From positions 37,403 to 101,402 of the forward strand of contig CAZYBG010000001.1 of NCBI GenBank assembly GCA_964645155.1: a stretch of 64,000 nucleotides of DNA. Reading direction: 5' to 3'. This document shows positions 50,845 through 59,178 of the stretch, in pieces. The notes under the pieces are model-generated. The model made no database searches, was not told the origin of the DNA, and saw only the letters and a program-made list of their open reading frames with translations. The first letter of the stretch is position 1. Every line of letters starts with the position of its first letter. The translations under genes and the position numbers were made by a program. The DNA comes from CAZYBG01 sp964645155 (GTDB lineage: Bacteria; Pseudomonadota; Alphaproteobacteria; Rhodobacterales; Rhodobacteraceae).

Positions 50845-52749
50845 TCAGCTCGCGGTATCGCCGAGGGCCAGCGTCTCGACCCACATCGAGCCGTCCCGGC
50901 GCACCGCGACACGGACGAGGTCGCGCCCGGCATCCATCTCGCGCGCGACAAGGGTCCGCACCGTAGCGACGTCCTCGAAGATCTCCTGCGAGGGCATCAG
51001 CGCGACGAGCACATCGCCGCTGCGCAGCCCGCCCTGCTGACCCGCCGGCACGATTGCGACCTTGGTCACCCAGGCGCCGTTCTCGAACCGAGACCTGAGT
51101 CTCAGGCCGCTGGCGAACTCCGTCTCGTGGACGACCGGAACGTCGAGTTGCTGCGCGACGACGCCACCGCTTGCACGGTCCTCGACAAGCAAGGTCACTG
51201 CCGCAGACCGTCCGTCAGCCGCCACCTGCCCCGAGCGCGCGATCGCGACTGCGTCGTGCAGCGCGCTCACCGGCTTGCCGTTCACGGCGACGATCCGGTT
51301 GCCCGGAGCAAGCGTGGCAGGCGCCCCGGCGACCACCGCCTCGATCAGGAGCGGGTCAGCGGCAGCGGTCGTGAACGGGAAATCCACGGTCCAGTCGCCC
51401 GTGACCGACCCGTCGAGCGCCAGCGGAGCCGGCAGGCCGGCGCCGGAGGCGGCCGGCGCAGCGCCGTTGGTCTGCGGGTCGACCGCAACGGCAACGGCGG
51501 TGCGGGTGGGCTCGGCCGCTGCGGCGGAAGGCGGAGCCGTCTCCACCGACGTCGCGGCACCCGCGGCCACCGTTTCGGGCGGCATCGACGGCACGGTCGG
51601 GGGAGCGCTGGCGGAGGCGACCGCCGTCTGCGGCAGGTCGGCCCGATCGGGCGGGCCGATCAGGACCAGCGCACCGCCGACCACCGCCAGCGCCGCCAGG
51701 CTTCCCGCAACAAGCGACAACCGGCGCTTCGGCGCCACCTGCGGCTTGACGGCCGCCCGCGCCTCGTCGAGCCGGACGGCCGGCGAAGGTGCGGGAGCCG
51801 GCGGAACGGGCTTCCGGCCCGCGATCATGTCGAGCCACTCCCGCGACGACTGCACCCGGTCCTTCGGCAGGATCGACATGGCGCGGTCGAGTGCGGCGCA
51901 GAAGGCGGGGTCGTAGTCTTTCACGCGGCGGGCGAGCGGCACGTAGGGGTCGGGCTCGCCCGCCACATGTGCGGCGATCCGCATCTGGCTGTCGGGCGGG
52001 ATGTCGCCGGTGATGAGATGGTAAAAGCTCGCCGCCAGCGAGTAGAGGTCGCTGGAGGGGCCCTGCTGGCGGCCGGCCACATAGAACTCCTGCGGCGAGT
52101 AGCCGTCCTTCACGACCCGCAGCGCCGAGAGGGCCCGGGTGGTGCGGGTCGCCTGTTCGCGGGCGGCGCCGAAGTCGATCAGGATCGGCTCGTGCGCGCT
52201 CGTCACGATGATGTTGTCGGGCGAGATGTCGCGGTGCAGGAGGCCGGCGTTGTGAACGAATGCGGTGGCGTCGAGCAGCTTGGCGAGCAGGATCTGGACC
52301 GTCGACGGAGCGAGGCGGACCTCCTTGGAGTCGATGATGCTCAGGAGGTCGCGGCCTTCGAGGAAGTCGAGCGCCATGTAGGCGGTGTTGTTCTCCTCGA
52401 ACACGTGGTGGACACCGACGATGTTGGGGTGCCGGAGCTTGGCCAGCGCGTGGGCCTCCTGGGTAAACAGCTTGACGATCGTGCGGAGCTCCGCCGTGTA
52501 GGCCCGCGACCGCGCCTGCACGAGCATGTTGCTCCGGTGGCAGAACGCACCCGGGAAGCACTCCTTGATCACCACGGTCCGGTTGAGGCTGTCGCTCGCC
52601 AGATACGTGATGCCGAAGCCGCCCGAGTTCAGATACCTCATGATCGTGTACTGCCCGTGCATCAGCTTGGTGCCGGGCTTGAGCTCGTCAACGAAACCAT
52701 CATCGTGGGTTTGGATCGGTTCGGCACTGGTCATCAGAGCAACTTTCAT
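50845..52749 (-). CDS. Membrane Ser/Thr protein kinase with extracytoplasmic PDZ-like domains
   Basis: A 634-residue protein. Kinase domain about 33-310: glycine loop YLNSGGFGITYLA, Lys 62 in VVIKECFPG, HRDISPDN (D174), DFGAAREQ (192-199) and the activation-segment GYSPQEFY. A membrane helix spans about 344-365. A Pro/Ala-rich stalk (about 370-450) leads to a periplasmic part with two PDZ-like stretches (LAPGNRIVAVNGKPVSALHD, GLRSGDVLVALMP). The ECFPG/HR kinase subtype is widespread in Rhodobacteraceae. It probably senses the envelope and signals to the PP2C-controlled targets. Its start is preceded by a hairpin. Confidence 0.92.
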   Translation of the reverse strand: MKVALMTSAEPIQTHDDGFVDELKPGTKLMHGQYTIMRYLNSGGFGITYLASDSLNRTVVIKECFPGAFCHRSNMLVQARSRAYTAELRTIVKLFTQEAHALAKLRHPNIVGVHHVFEENNTAYMALDFLEGRDLLSIIDSKEVRLAPSTVQILLAKLLDATAFVHNAGLLHRDISPDNIIVTSAHEPILIDFGAAREQATRTTRALSALRVVKDGYSPQEFYVAGRQQGPSSDLYSLAASFYHLITGDIPPDSQMRIAAHVAGEPDPYVPLARRVKDYDPAFCAALDRAMSILPKDRVQSSREWLDMIAGRKPVPPAPAPSPAVRLDEARAAVKPQVAPKRRLSLVAGSLAALAVVGGALVLIGPPDRADLPQTAVASASAPPTVPSMPPETVAAGAATSVETAPPSAAAAEPTRTAVAVAVDPQTNGAAPAASGAGLPAPLALDGSVTGDWTVDFPFTTAAADPLLIEAVVAGAPATLAPGNRIVAVNGKPVSALHDAVAIARSGQVAADGRSAAVTLLVEDRASGGVVAQQLDVPVVHETEFASGLRLRSRFENGAWVTKVAIVPAGQQGGLRSGDVLVALMPSQEIFEDVATVRTLVAREMDAGRDLVRVAVRRDGSMWVETLALGDTAS

Positions 52750-52753
52750 CTGC

Positions 52754-52771
52754 GAGAGATCGACTTCTCTC
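52754..52771 (-). promoter_or_regulatory. Hairpin between a distant Shine-Dalgarno and the kinase start
   Basis: GAGAGA-AGTCGA-TCTCTC on the minus strand makes a perfect 6-bp stem ending four bases before the kinase ATG. A good AGGAG lies upstream of the hairpin, about 33 bases from the ATG, with none nearer. Folding would bring AGGAG to roughly 15 bases from the start, which may tune translation. Confidence 0.45.
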
Positions 52772-52785
52772 AGATTGAGGTTCTC

Positions 52786-53384
52786 CTAAGGGAATCGGGC
52801 GAAATGGTGACGCATCGAGCCCTTTTTTGAGAGTTTTCTGCATTCCCTCGCGACAACGCTCTCAGCATTTAAGATTTCTGCGCGATTCCGAAACCTGGGC
52901 AGGCTTGGCCGCTTCGGCGCCTCGTTCGACCGATCCCCTTTATCTTGAAGGGTTTTTCTCTTTAAGGTTGAAATGACTCTGGAGCATGAGGATCGCCGGT
53001 TCATCTCGCTTTCAAGGCGACTCACTGGCAGGCCAGCGAACTCGACGTCAATTGGATTGATCTATGCGGGTGAGTGGGCCTTTGGCGATCAACCTGTGAA
53101 TGAGTCCGGTGCCGCCAATTCTCTTCTGCGATAGCCTGCGAATGGAACGGGAGATCAGGGCGCGCGAATTTTGGCAAAGGCATGGTTCCGAGCCGCGGTT
53201 CCCGCTCTGCTCGAGAGGCCGTACCGGGTCGCCGCCCGTCCGCCCCGGAAAGGTCGCTCGATCACCGCGCACCGGGGCGGAGCGGCCCGATCCGCGCCCG
53301 CGCCAGGCAGTGGTCGCGATCGTCCGGCGGACTGCCGGACCTCGCCGTCGGCCCTCCGCGTGCAGGGTCGGCCGGTCCGAAGCA
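52786..53384. other. AT-richer gap between the kinase and uvrC
   Basis: About 600 bases with lower GC over 52750-53050. A minus-strand open frame at 52786-53025 (79 residues, start MSRLESEMNRRSS) ends just before the kinase, but it is highly basic and resembles no family, so I do not call it a gene. The 53050-53384 part is downstream of uvrC, and frames there look like antisense noise. The kinase promoter must lie in this gap. Confidence 0.4.
52936..52957 (+). terminator. Intrinsic terminator on the + strand without an obvious gene
   Basis: CCCTT-TATCTTG-AAGGG followed by TTTTTCTCTTT is a well-formed rho-independent terminator in + orientation. No + strand protein gene lies upstream in this gap, so it may end a small RNA transcribed between about 52750 and 52935, antisense to the kinase leader. 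Confidence 0.5.
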
Positions 53385-55247
53385 CTAGCCGCGCTGGAAG
53401 TGGTCGTAGATCGTCTGGGCAAGCGTCTCGCTGATGCCCGTGACGGCCTTGAGGTCTTCCACGCCGGCGCGGCTGACCGCCTTTGCCGAACCGAAGTGGG
53501 ACAGCAGTGCCCGTTTCCGTCCGGCCCCGACCCCGGGGATTTCGTCGAGCGGCGTGGCCGAGACCGCCTTGGCACGCTTCGCTCGATGCGCGCCGATGGC
53601 AAAGCGGTGCGCCTCGTCGCGCAGGCGCTGAATGAAATAGAGTACCGGGTCGTTGTGGCGCAGCGCGAAGGGCCGCGCACCGGGGCGGTGGAATTCCTCC
53701 TTGCCGGCATCGCGGTCGATCCCCTTCGCGACCCCGATCATCGCGATATCGTCGAGGCCGAGGTCGGCCAGGATGCCCGCCACCGCGCCGACCTGTCCGG
53801 CGCCGCCGTCGATCAGCAAGAGATCGGGCCAGGCCTCGCCCGACCGGTCGGGATCCTCCTTCAGGAGGCGCTGGAAACGGCGGGTCAGCACCTCCTTCAT
53901 CATCGCGAAATCGTCGCCGGGCGCGACGTCATTGCCGCGGATGTTGAACTTCCGGTACTGCGACTTCACGAAGCCTTCCGGGCCGGCGACCACCATCGCG
54001 CCCACGGCATTCGTGCCCATGATGTGCGAGTTGTCGTAGACCTCGATCCTGCGCGGCGCCGCGTCGAGGCCGAAGGCTTCGGCGAGGCCGTCGAGAAGCC
54101 GCGTCTGGGTGGCCGATTCCGACATCCGCCGGGCCAGGCTCTCGCGGGCGTTGCGCTGTGCATGGGCGACGAGTTCGGCTTTCTCGCTGCGCTGCGGCAC
54201 CACGATCTCGACCCTGCGGCCAAGCTTCTGCGACAGCGCCTCTGTCATCAGGTCTGCGTCTTCGATGGCGTGCGACAGCAGGATGAGCCGCGGCGGCTCG
54301 CGGTCGCTGTAGAACTGGCCGAGGAAGGCCTCGAGCACCTCGGCCTCGTCCGCGCCGGAGCCGGTGCGCGGATAGAAGTCGCGGTTGCCCCAGTTCTGGT
54401 TGGCGCGGATGAAGAAGACCTGCACGCAGGCCTGCCCGCCCTCCATGTGCAGCGCCACGACATCGGCCTCCGGCACGCCCTGGGGATTGATGCCTTGCGT
54501 GCTCTGCACCTGCGTCAGCGCGCGGATGCGGTCGCGCAACGCCGCCGCGCGCTCGAACTCCATCGCCTCCGAGGCGGCCTGCATCTCGGTGGCCAGAGTG
54601 GCCTGCACGCGCGTCGACTTGCCCTGAAGAAATCGTTCGGCATCGGCGACCAGCGTGCGGTAGCCCGCCTCGTCGATATGGCCGACGCAGGGCGCGCTGC
54701 ACCGCTTGATCTGGTAGAGCAGGCAGGGCCGCGTGCGGGTGGCGAAGGTGGCGTCCGAGCACGAGCGCAGCAGGAACACCTTCTGCAGCTGGTTCAGCGT
54801 GCGGTTCACCGCGCCCGCCGAGGCGAAAGGGCCGTAGTAGCTGCCCGTCTCGCGCTTGGCGCCCCGGTGCTTCTTGATCTGCGGGAAGGCATGTTCGCGG
54901 CTGACCAAGATGTTCGGGAACGACTTGTCGTCGCGCGCAAGCACATTGTAGCGCGGCTTCAACTGCTTGATGAGGTTCTGCTCCAGCAGCAGCGCCTCGA
55001 CCTCGGTGCCGGTCGAGAGGAACATCATCGACGCGGTCTCCGAGATCATCCGGGCGATCCTGGCCGAGTGGCCCGAGGCGCGCGCGTAGCTCGTCACGCG
55101 GGCCCTGAGGTTCCGGGCCTTGCCGACATAGAGAACCTGGCTCTGCGCATCGAGCATCCGGTAGACGCCCGGCCCCTGACCAAGCGTTCGCAGGTAGGAC
55201 TGGACGACGGCCGGACCGGCGAGTGGGCCGGACTTCCCCCCGGTCAT
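53385..55247 (-). CDS. uvrC: Excinuclease ABC subunit C
   Basis: A 620-residue UvrC, standard length. It makes the two incisions in nucleotide excision repair with UvrA and UvrB. GIY-YIG domain at the N-terminus (GPGVYRMLDAQSQVLYVGKA, with Arg and Glu in TGTEVEALLLEQNLIK), UVR motif near residue 215 (MEFERAAALRDRIRAL), endonuclease domain with IEVYDNSHIMGTNAVGAMV and LLIDGGAGQVGAV, and C-terminal helix-hairpin-helix (IPGVGAGRKRALLSHFGSAK). It is alone on its transcript; the pgsA/moaD genes that often follow are absent. Confidence 0.97.
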   Translation of the reverse strand: MTGGKSGPLAGPAVVQSYLRTLGQGPGVYRMLDAQSQVLYVGKARNLRARVTSYARASGHSARIARMISETASMMFLSTGTEVEALLLEQNLIKQLKPRYNVLARDDKSFPNILVSREHAFPQIKKHRGAKRETGSYYGPFASAGAVNRTLNQLQKVFLLRSCSDATFATRTRPCLLYQIKRCSAPCVGHIDEAGYRTLVADAERFLQGKSTRVQATLATEMQAASEAMEFERAAALRDRIRALTQVQSTQGINPQGVPEADVVALHMEGGQACVQVFFIRANQNWGNRDFYPRTGSGADEAEVLEAFLGQFYSDREPPRLILLSHAIEDADLMTEALSQKLGRRVEIVVPQRSEKAELVAHAQRNARESLARRMSESATQTRLLDGLAEAFGLDAAPRRIEVYDNSHIMGTNAVGAMVVAGPEGFVKSQYRKFNIRGNDVAPGDDFAMMKEVLTRRFQRLLKEDPDRSGEAWPDLLLIDGGAGQVGAVAGILADLGLDDIAMIGVAKGIDRDAGKEEFHRPGARPFALRHNDPVLYFIQRLRDEAHRFAIGAHRAKRAKAVSATPLDEIPGVGAGRKRALLSHFGSAKAVSRAGVEDLKAVTGISETLAQTIYDHFQRG

Positions 55248-55557
55248 CCGTTTCGTGCCCTGATTCTCGTAGTCGGCTGCCGCGTCGCATGCCCTGTTTC
55301 AAGAGCAAACATCTCCACTAAATCTGTGGACAAGTCGGTCGATATCTTTCGGAGCATCCGGAATTTCCCTTGTTTTCGGCCTGCTTCATCGAACTGCCCA
55401 AGAAATGGGCACATTGCTAAACTATTGAAACTCAAAGAAATATTTTCGCCTCGGGGGCAAATCTATGATTTCCTTTACAGAATCGTCACTGCTTTGTTAC
55501 CGCCCCCCGAACGGTGCACAAGTCAAGCCCGAAGCACCCGGGCATCGACTCCAATGG
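55248..55557. other. 310-base gap between uvrC and the SDR gene
   Basis: Low GC compared with the surroundings. On the minus strand TTGACT lies near 55526-55521 with no good -10 at the right distance, so a uvrC promoter here is only suggested. A short inverted repeat GCCC-AAGAAAT-GGGC lies near 55397-55411. No gene or RNA recognised. Confidence 0.35.
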
Positions 55558-56340
55558 CTACTCAAGGCCGAGCACGTCCGCCGTGCGCCAGGCAAGGTGC
55601 TGGCCACCATCAATGCAGATGAGTTGTCCTGTCACCGCCGGCGCGTCGAGGAGGTAGCCGACGGCGGCGGTGATGTCGGCGGGATTGGCGCCGCGTTCCA
55701 GGATCGTCGCCGCGCGCTGGTCGGCGAAGTGCCGTTCGGACTGCCGGGAGCCGCGCAGCGTCGGCCCCGGCCCGATCGCGTTGACGCGGACCTTCGGCGC
55801 GAGCGCCTGCGCAGCCGTCTGCGTGAACGTCCACAGGCCCGCCTTGGCGAGCGTGTAGGTCATGAATTCCGGCGTCAGCTTCCGGACGCGCTGGTCGATC
55901 ATATTGATGACGACTGCGCTCGCCACCGGTTCGCCCTGTCCGTCGATTGCAGGTTCGGGCGCACCTGCCGCAAGGTGCTGCGTGAGGACGAACGGCGCGC
56001 GCAGGTTCGACATGAAATGCCGGTCCCAGCTGTCGCGCGTCGCCGTCTCGAGCCGGTCATGCTCGAAGATCGACGCGTTGTTGACCAGGACGCTGAGCGG
56101 CCCGCCGAGCGCCTCGGCCGCCGCGGGCACGAGGGTTTCGATCTCGCTCTCGGCAAGTAGATCGGCCTTCAGCGCCCCGGCCCGTCGTCCCATGGCGCGG
56201 ATCTCGGCCGCGACATCCTCGGCCGCCGCGCCGGAACTCGCATAGTGGACCGCGACGTCATAGCCGCGCCCACCAAGATAGAGCGCGATTGCGCGGCCGA
56301 GTCGTTTGCCGGCCCCTGTCACCAGTGCTCTGCCGACCAT
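55558..56340 (-). CDS. SDR family oxidoreductase, pteridine-reductase-like
   Basis: A 260-residue short-chain dehydrogenase. RALVTGAGKRLGRAIALYL (the TGxxxRLG form), VLVNNASIFEHDRLETAT, YTLAKAGLWTFTQTAAQALA (Tyr-x-x-x-Lys) and VNAIGPGPTLRG fit the FolM/pteridine reductase-like subgroup often placed before uvrC in Rhodobacterales. The substrate is unproven; a dihydromonapterin or dihydrofolate role is inference. Confidence 0.85.
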   Translation of the reverse strand: MVGRALVTGAGKRLGRAIALYLGGRGYDVAVHYASSGAAAEDVAAEIRAMGRRAGALKADLLAESEIETLVPAAAEALGGPLSVLVNNASIFEHDRLETATRDSWDRHFMSNLRAPFVLTQHLAAGAPEPAIDGQGEPVASAVVINMIDQRVRKLTPEFMTYTLAKAGLWTFTQTAAQALAPKVRVNAIGPGPTLRGSRQSERHFADQRAATILERGANPADITAAVGYLLDAPAVTGQLICIDGGQHLAWRTADVLGLE

Positions 56341-56423
56341 CGTTCGCCTCCCTGGGGCCGCGCCCCGCCCAACTACCTAGGCGCCCGCCACCGTGCTGGA
56401 AAGGCGACCTCCGGCGCTCCTGC

Positions 56424-56597
56424 CTATCTGCCGCAGCGGCAGGGCCCGGTGCCGATGACATAGCTGCCGCAGGACGGACACTGCCCCGGCTTGGGCGGAA
56501 GGTCCGGCCGCTTCCGCTGTTTCGGCAGGCGCAGACGGCCGAACATCGCCAGCACGGCGATCGCCACGAGGAACAGGACGACGATCTTCGTCAGCAT
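56424..56597 (-). CDS. 57-residue membrane-anchored zinc-ribbon-like protein
   Basis: A short gene easily missed. From the ATG at 56597, three bases after the protease stop, it encodes MLTKIVVLFLVAIAVLAMFG, a basic stretch (RLRLPKQRKR), then PGQCPSCGSYVIGTGPCRCG. Residues 1-20 are a membrane helix and the CPxCG...CxCG pattern is a zinc-ribbon-type metal site. Close spacing to the S49 protease gene suggests a shared transcript and a possible accessory role at the membrane. Confidence 0.72.
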   Translation of the reverse strand: MLTKIVVLFLVAIAVLAMFGRLRLPKQRKRPDLPPKPGQCPSCGSYVIGTGPCRCGR

Positions 56598-56600
56598 GGC

Positions 56601-57395
56601 TCAGATCCCGAAGCGCGCGAACATCGCCCGCTCCTCGATGCCCGCGACAGCGTCGCCGACGAGCGCCATGCCGAGCCGGGACAGGATCGGGCGGCGCCGA
56701 CCATGCAGCGCGAAGCGCACCTTGTCGCCAAACCGCTCCTTCATCATCGGCACGAGATGACCGATGCCGTCGGCGAGGCCGACCGCTACCGCCTGCCGGC
56801 CGACCCAGACGTCGCCGTTGAAGAGATCCTCGCCCTGCGCGAGCTTCGCGCCCCGCCGCGCCTCGACCTGCGCCACGAAACTCGCATGGATCGGCTGCTG
56901 CAGCGCCTTCAGGCGGGCCACGTCCTCGGGGCGTTCCGGCCGGAACGGGTCGAGAAAGCTCTTCGACCGGCCCGCCGTGTGGATCCGCCGCTCGACGCCC
57001 TGCCGCTCGAGGAACCGGTCAAAGCCGAACCCGGCATAGATCACTCCGATCGAGCCGACGATGGAGTTCTCGTCGATCCAGATCTCGTCGGCCGCGGTTG
57101 CAAGCCAGTAGCCGCCGGACGCCGCGAGATCCTCGACGAAGGTCACGACCGGCACGCCGGTCTCTGCCGAGAGCCGCCGGATCCGCGCCGCGATCAGCGA
57201 CGACTGGACGGCCGAACCCCCTGGCGAGTTGATCGACAATGCGACGCAGACGGGTCTGGCCCGCCGGAACGCCCGCTCGACCAGCGGTGCGACCGTTTCG
57301 TCAGAGAGCCGCCGCCCGCCGCCGGCGATCATGCCCGTCAGGCGGACGACCGCGACGACCGGGCGCCGGCGCATAAAGGGCAGGGAAAACGTCAT
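56601..57395 (-). CDS. S49 family peptidase (signal peptide peptidase SppA-like)
   Basis: A 264-residue short-form S49 protease. The fold's INSPGGSAVQSSLIAARIR and FVEDLAASGGYWLATAADEI contain the catalytic Ser (ASGGY), and the Lys partner lies in AGRSKSFLDPF. It lacks the N-terminal membrane helix and repeat of large SppA; the first residues (MTFSLPFMRRRPVVAVVRL) may associate peripherally. Such enzymes degrade cleaved signal peptides or membrane-protein fragments. It is followed by the 57-residue membrane protein. Confidence 0.9.
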   Translation of the reverse strand: MTFSLPFMRRRPVVAVVRLTGMIAGGGRRLSDETVAPLVERAFRRARPVCVALSINSPGGSAVQSSLIAARIRRLSAETGVPVVTFVEDLAASGGYWLATAADEIWIDENSIVGSIGVIYAGFGFDRFLERQGVERRIHTAGRSKSFLDPFRPERPEDVARLKALQQPIHASFVAQVEARRGAKLAQGEDLFNGDVWVGRQAVAVGLADGIGHLVPMMKERFGDKVRFALHGRRRPILSRLGMALVGDAVAGIEERAMFARFGI

Positions 57396-57456
57396 CCGTC
57401 CGATGTAGCCCGCGCCGTCGCTGCGGACAACCTGCGAAGGTGTGCCGCGCGGCGGG

Positions 57457-58476
57457 TCAGACGCGGGTATACATGCCTTCGTAGATCGGCCCGAGGGTTT
57501 CCGTCTCGAACAGCGACGAGACGGATGTTCCGTTCCAGATGTTGATGATCGCCTGCGCGAACATCGGCGCCGTCGGCACGATGCGGATGTTCTTGGCCTT
57601 CCTTGCCGCCTCCGTGGGCTCGATCGAGTCGGTGATGACCAGCGCCTTCATCATCGACTTCTCGATCCGCTCGACCGCCGGGCCGGAAAGGACGCCGTGG
57701 GTGATGTAGGAATGGACCTCGTTGGCGCCGTTCTCCATCAGGACCTCGGCTGCCTTGCAGAGGGTACCCGCGGTATCGCAGATGTCGTCGACGATGATGC
57801 AGGAGCGGCCTGCCACCTCGCCGATCACCGTCATCTCGGCCACCTCGCCCGGTTTCTCGCGCCGCTTGTCGACGATGGCGAGCGGCGCGTTGATGCGCTT
57901 GGCAAGCTCGCGCGCCCGTGCCACGCCGCCGACATCGGGCGAGACGACGGTCACGTCCGACAGGCGCCCGTCGAAGTGATGCGTGATGTCGAGCGCGAAG
58001 ACCGGCGAGGCGTAGAGGTTGTCGACCGGCAGATCGAAGAACCCCTGGATCTGCGCCGCGTGCAGATCCATCGTCAGAACCCGCTCGATACCCGCCTGGG
58101 TGATCAGATTGGCGACCAGTTTCGCCGAGATCGGTGTGCGGGCCTTGGTGCGGCGGTCCTGCCTGGCATAACCGAAATACGGGATCACCGCGGTGATCCG
58201 CGCGGCCGAGGACCGGCGCAGCGCATCGGCGATGATGAGAAGCTCCATCAGGTTGTCGTTCGCCGGGTTCGATGTCGGCTGAATGATGAACATGTCCTCG
58301 CCGCGGACGTTCTCGAACACCTCGACAAAGATCTCCTGATCGTTGAACCGCTCGACGCGGGCGTCGACCAGGCTGACCGACATGCCCCGGTGCATCGACA
58401 TCCGCCGGGCGATGGCGTTTGCAAGCGATCGGTTCGCGTTGCCCGCGATAAGCTTCGGCTCGGAGATGGAAGGCAT
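57457..58476 (-). CDS. prs: Ribose-phosphate pyrophosphokinase
   Basis: A 339-residue PRPP synthetase making 5-phosphoribosyl diphosphate from ribose 5-phosphate and ATP for nucleotide, His and Trp synthesis. Conserved FNDQEIFVEVFENVRGEDMF, IIQPTSNPANDNLMELLI, PYFGYARQDRRTKARTPISA (flexible loop), TMDLHAAQIQGFFDLPVDN and the PRPP-binding CIIVDDICDTAGTLCKAA. Standard length with a slightly longer N-terminus. It is divergent from the isomerase-like gene. Confidence 0.97.
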   Translation of the reverse strand: MPSISEPKLIAGNANRSLANAIARRMSMHRGMSVSLVDARVERFNDQEIFVEVFENVRGEDMFIIQPTSNPANDNLMELLIIADALRRSSAARITAVIPYFGYARQDRRTKARTPISAKLVANLITQAGIERVLTMDLHAAQIQGFFDLPVDNLYASPVFALDITHHFDGRLSDVTVVSPDVGGVARARELAKRINAPLAIVDKRREKPGEVAEMTVIGEVAGRSCIIVDDICDTAGTLCKAAEVLMENGANEVHSYITHGVLSGPAVERIEKSMMKALVITDSIEPTEAARKAKNIRIVPTAPMFAQAIINIWNGTSVSSLFETETLGPIYEGMYTRV

Positions 58477-58578
58477 CGGGCGGCGTCCCTCGTCTGATCC
58501 GGAGCGTCACGGATTCGTTTCGTTGACACCGCTTATCACCCGTCTAGGGTCTTGCCAAACCTGCGCTCGGGGCCCCGC

Positions 58579-59178
58579 ATGCCGCATATCGACTACTTCT
58601 TCACGACGCTCTCGCCGTTCGTCTACCTCGCCGGAACCCGGCTCGAGGAGATCGCCGCACGGCACGGTGCCAGCATCGCCTACAAGCCGCTCGACGCGGG
58701 CGCGCTTTTCGCCCGCACCGGCGGCGTGCCGCTGAAGGACCGGCACCCGAACCGCCAGCAGTACCGCCAGCAGGAGTTGCGCCGGCAGGCACGGAAGACG
58801 GGTCTGCCGCTGAACCTGCGGCCCGCACACTGGCCGACGAACGGCGCGCCGTCGGCCTACGCCGTCATCGCCGCGCAGGCAGCAGGCGGGGGCGATCTCG
58901 GCCGGCTCGTCCACGGCATCGGCCGTGCGTGCTGGGCCGAGGACAGGGACATCGCCGAGGAGGCGGTGATTGCCGACTGCCTCGCCGCGGCGGGGTTCGA
59001 CCCGGCGCTCGCGGCGAAGGGTCTCTGGACCGCCGCCGAAACCTACGAGCGGAACCTCGAGGAGGCGATCGACAAGGGCGCGTTCGGCGCGCCCTTCTAC
59101 GTCACCGATGCCGGCGAGTGCTTCTGGGGCCAGGACCGGCTCGACGATCTGGACCAGCATCTCGCCGGCAGGCTCTGA
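58579..59178 (+). CDS. DsbA-family / 2-hydroxychromene-2-carboxylate isomerase-like protein
   Basis: A 199-residue thioredoxin-fold protein (start MPHIDYFFTTLSPFVYLAG). HIDYFFTTLSPFVYL with a Ser in place of the usual Cys pair, LPLNLRPAHWPTNGAPSAYA, and FGAPFYVTDAGECFWGQDRL are typical of kappa-class GST/HCCA isomerases. A glutathione-dependent isomerase or transferase role follows from the family; the substrate is unknown. Its stop overlaps the start of the next gene by one base (TGATG). Confidence 0.87.
   Translation: MPHIDYFFTTLSPFVYLAGTRLEEIAARHGASIAYKPLDAGALFARTGGVPLKDRHPNRQQYRQQELRRQARKTGLPLNLRPAHWPTNGAPSAYAVIAAQAAGGGDLGRLVHGIGRACWAEDRDIAEEAVIADCLAAAGFDPALAAKGLWTAAETYERNLEEAIDKGAFGAPFYVTDAGECFWGQDRLDDLDQHLAGRL

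Noticed and set aside
45012..52749. Type VI secretion PpkA/PppA cluster
   Set aside because: A kinase and PP2C phosphatase are present, but no Tss, Hcp, VgrG, FHA or ClpV genes are in the neighbourhood.
52786..53025. 79-residue minus-strand frame before the kinase
   Set aside because: Highly basic, no family likeness, atypical composition for this genome and no good ribosome site.
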